Positions 57,834-64,000 of a DNA stretch of 64,000 bases are shown here, in pieces. The translations under genes were made by a program, and so were the position numbers. Numbering within the stretch: the stretch's first letter is position 1; every line of letters starts with the position of its first letter. Below the pieces are notes generated by a model, which searched no databases, was not told the origin of the DNA, and saw nothing but the letters and a program-made list of their open reading frames with translations. Source of the DNA: Staphylococcus sp. Marseille-Q5304 (GTDB lineage: Bacteria; Bacillota; Bacilli; Staphylococcales; Staphylococcaceae); assembly GCF_943737015.1 (NCBI RefSeq), contig NZ_CALSFP010000001.1:496001-560000 (forward strand). Direction: 5' to 3'.

Positions 57834-58278
57834 TGAAGACTTGCAACAGATGACTGAAACATTGTCGAAAGATTACTTTAGCCTGCCTTTTAAACATCAA
57901 GCATATTTTAATAAACGCTTGCGAACTACTGGGGGACGCTATCTTTTAAAAAGTCATAACATTGAGATTAATTATAAGCAGTATGAACATTTTGGAAAAG
58001 ATGCCATTGTTCAAGTTGTATTACATGAGCTATGCCATTATCATCTTCATTTACAAAACAAAGGGTACCAACATCGAGATCAAGACTTTAAAAAATTAAG
58101 TAAACAAGTGGGTGCACCTAGGTATTGTACACCTACTGAAAAATACGAAGATCGTGTAAATTATATGTATCAATGTCTTCAATGTGGTACGAAAGCATAT
58201 AGAATACGCAAAGTGAATGTTAAAAAAATGGTATGTGGTAAATGTGGAGGAAGACTCAAAGAATTCAATATAAAATAG
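57826..58278 (+). CDS. SprT-like zinc metallopeptidase-fold protein
   Basis: A 150-aa protein with HELCHYH at residues 67-73 as the metal-binding HExxH and a C-terminal zinc-ribbon (CLQCG and CGKCGG). The usual length and start (MNNEDLQQM) are met by ATG 57826, eight bases inside tex; the frame also extends to a TTG at 57817. Relatives are DNA-protein crosslink proteases in eukaryotes (SPRTN); the bacterial role is unproven. Confidence 0.88.
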   Translation: MNNEDLQQMTETLSKDYFSLPFKHQAYFNKRLRTTGGRYLLKSHNIEINYKQYEHFGKDAIVQVVLHELCHYHLHLQNKGYQHRDQDFKKLSKQVGAPRYCTPTEKYEDRVNYMYQCLQCGTKAYRIRKVNVKKMVCGKCGGRLKEFNIK

Positions 58279-58302
58279 TTCATTAATTAATATTATTAGG
58301 TA

Positions 58303-58347
58303 ACCGTAATTTGTTCTTTAAATCGCAGAACAAATTGCGGTATTTTT
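58303..58347 (+). terminator. tex-sprT terminator
   Basis: ACCGTAATTTGTTC (58303-58316) pairs with GAACAAATTGCGGT (58328-58341), then TATTTTT. Confidence 0.85.
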
Positions 58348-58484
58348 ATGTGTAGAATTTCTTGGGATTTTAGATATATTAATAATGGATAGTCGAAAAT
58401 GTTAATAATATTAAAGTTAAAAAGTTAAAATTGCTGCTAAATACAGGAAATTTAAAGAAAATCAAATTTTTTAGTGAATTTCTA

Positions 58485-58513
58485 TTGACGTTGGATTGAA
58501 TATATTATAGTAT
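58485..58513 (+). promoter_or_regulatory. rRNA operon promoter P1
   Basis: TTGACG (58485-58490), 17 bases, TAGTAT (58508-58513); a TATAGT two bases earlier is an alternative -10. The AT-rich upstream stretch could act as an UP element. Confidence 0.6.
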
Positions 58514-58587
58514 ATAAAACGTTGCGAAAATAATATGAACTTCGATTAACGCAGTATTAAATTTATTAATTAAATCTTAATTTATTA

Positions 58588-58616
58588 TTGACATTGCATT
58601 ACAAATAATTTACAAT
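58588..58616 (+). promoter_or_regulatory. rRNA operon promoter P2
   Basis: Perfect TTGACA (58588-58593), 17-base spacer, TACAAT (58611-58616), 38 bases before tRNA-Leu. Confidence 0.85.
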
Positions 58617-58653
58617 GTTAAATACAGTAATCGGAAATAAAGCGTTTTGCCAA

Positions 58654-58736
<83 letters not shown>

Positions 58737-58761
58737 TCAAATAGCAATTCAAATTTATAAT

Positions 58762-58835
58762 GCGGGTGTAGTTTAATGGCAAAACCTCAGCCTTCCAAGC
58801 TGATGTTGTGGGTTCGATTCCCATCACCCGCTCCA
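58762..58835 (+). tRNA. tRNA-Gly (TCC)
   Basis: A 74-base tRNA with acceptor GCGGGTG/CACCCGC, anticodon loop CTTCCAA (TCC), T-loop GGTTCGATTCC and encoded CCA. Confidence 0.95.
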
Positions 58836-58858
58836 TTTTAAATAATATTTAATGAACA

Positions 58859-58886
58859 TTGAAAACTGAATGACAATATGTCAACG
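58859..58886 (+). other. 5' strand of the pre-16S processing stalk
   Basis: TTGAAAACTGAATGACAATA and its continuation are complementary to 60569-60595 beyond the 16S end, giving a ~26-bp duplex that brackets 16S and should be the RNase III substrate. Confidence 0.75.
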
Positions 58887-58971
58887 TTAATTCCAAACAC
58901 TACAACTTAAAGTTGTTAACAAGTGTTGAAGAAACACATTTAGTATTATGAGCTAATCAAACATCATAAAT

Positions 58972-60532
<1,561 letters not shown>

Positions 60533-60568
60533 ATTCGGAACATCTTCTACGAAGATGAAACGGAATAA

Positions 60569-60595
60569 CATTGACATATTGTATTCAGTTTTGAA
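60569..60595 (+). other. 3' strand of the pre-16S processing stalk
   Basis: Complementary to 58859-58886 (one missing base), closing the stem around 16S. Confidence 0.75.
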
Positions 60596-60628
60596 TGCTC
60601 ATCAGAGTATTTAAAATATTATAGAAAT

Positions 60629-60705
<77 letters not shown>

Positions 60706-60714
60706 TTTTGTACA

Positions 60715-60744
60715 TTGAAAACTAGATAAATAAGTAAAATAATG
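60715..60744 (+). other. 5' strand of the pre-23S processing stalk
   Basis: TTGAAAACTAGATAAATAAG and its continuation are complementary, with small bulges, to 63818-63843 after the 23S end. Confidence 0.75.
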
Positions 60745-60868
60745 ATTTTACCAAGCAAAACCGAGTGAATAGCGTGTATACGCTTGAATTCAAAAATAAT
60801 CGCTAGTGTTCGAAAGAACACTCACAGATTAATAACGTTTGCTTTTTAGTCTTTTGACTAAAAACATA

Positions 60869-63790
<2,922 letters not shown>

Positions 63791-63817
63791 TTTTTAAACG
63801 TTTTGTTTGGTTTCATT

Positions 63818-63843
63818 CATTTTACTTATTATCTAGTTTTGAA
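63818..63843 (+). other. 3' strand of the pre-23S processing stalk
   Basis: Complementary to 60715-60744; closes the stem around 23S and lies 25 bases before 5S. Confidence 0.75.
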
Positions 63844-63867
63844 TGTATAATTTCATACATTGCATTG

Positions 63868-63982
63868 TCTGGTGACAATGGCAAGGAGGTCACACCTGTT
63901 CCCATGCCGAACACAGAAGTTAAGCTCCTTAGCGCCGATGGTAGTCGGACTTACGTTCCGCAAGAGTAGGACGTTGCCAGGC
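63868..63982 (+). rRNA. 5S ribosomal RNA
   Basis: A 115-base gene beginning TCTGGTGACAATGGCAAGGA and ending in GTTGCCAGGC, with the conserved CCCATGCCGAACACAGAAG loop. The last 18 bases of the window show nothing recognisable. Confidence 0.95.
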
Positions 63983-64000
63983 AATAACCCAAAGAGACCA

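Overview
The window is a stretch of conserved core chromosome from a coagulase-negative-type Staphylococcus. It is AT-rich and has strong AGGAGG-type ribosome sites. Gene order and protein sequences match the Staphylococcus block coaW / rpoE-pyrG-fba-murZ / rho-tdk-prfA / glyA-upp-mnaA / atpIBEFHAGDC / murA-fabZ / sceD / thi / yidC / cls-csoR / ddl-murF-cshA / acpS-alr-mazEF-rsbUVW-sigB / tex / rrn. The proteins resemble those of S. aureus but clearly diverge from them. 16S details hint at the saprophyticus/cohnii side of the genus, but I cannot assign a species from reading alone. I see no prophage, insertion sequence, CRISPR array or integrated island.

Layout: 1-10 kb holds coaW (minus), two small enzyme genes, rpoE, pyrG behind a G-reiteration attenuator, a DUF2529 gene, fba, murZ, a QsrR-like quinone-sensing repressor with its own operator, and an aldehyde dehydrogenase. 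10-22 kb holds a split ThrE-type exporter, rho, rpmE2, and a dense tdk-prfA-prmC-sua5-ptpB-ywlG-glyA-upp-mnaA run. 22-29 kb is the complete F1Fo ATP synthase operon behind a near-consensus sigma-A promoter. 29-38 kb holds a DUF1146 gene, murA, fabZ, ywpF, an accessory ssb, the cell-wall hydrolase sceD behind a WalR box, a TPP-riboswitch-controlled tenA-thiD-thiM-thiE salvage operon, and a lipoprotein YidC. 38-50 kb holds an HD hydrolase and cardiolipin synthase (minus), csoR-csoZ, a 46-codon small ORF, rodA (minus), ddl-murF, the helicase cshA, and three overlapping PH-domain membrane protein genes. 50-58 kb holds acpS, alr, mazEF, rsbUVW-sigB, tex and a SprT-like gene. 58.5 kb to the end is an rRNA operon: two promoters, tRNA-Leu(GAG), tRNA-Gly(TCC), 16S, tRNA-Ile(GAT), 23S and 5S.

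Functional themes: peptidoglycan synthesis is spread over the window (murZ, murA, alr, ddl, murF, rodA, sceD, with mnaA for teichoic-acid precursors). Energy (atp), translation (prfA, prmC, sua5, rpmE2, rrn) and stress control (mazEF-sigB, csoR, qsrR) fill most of the rest. Nothing here looks like a wholly new system. The most useful second-look items are regulatory: the pyrG attenuator, the QsrR operator on an extended -10, the CsoR operator inside the promoter spacer, a 20-bp palindrome over the putative rsbU -10, the WalR box at sceD, a diverged dispersed repeat present as two inverted copies, two tiny ORFs, and several base changes at normally conserved rRNA positions.
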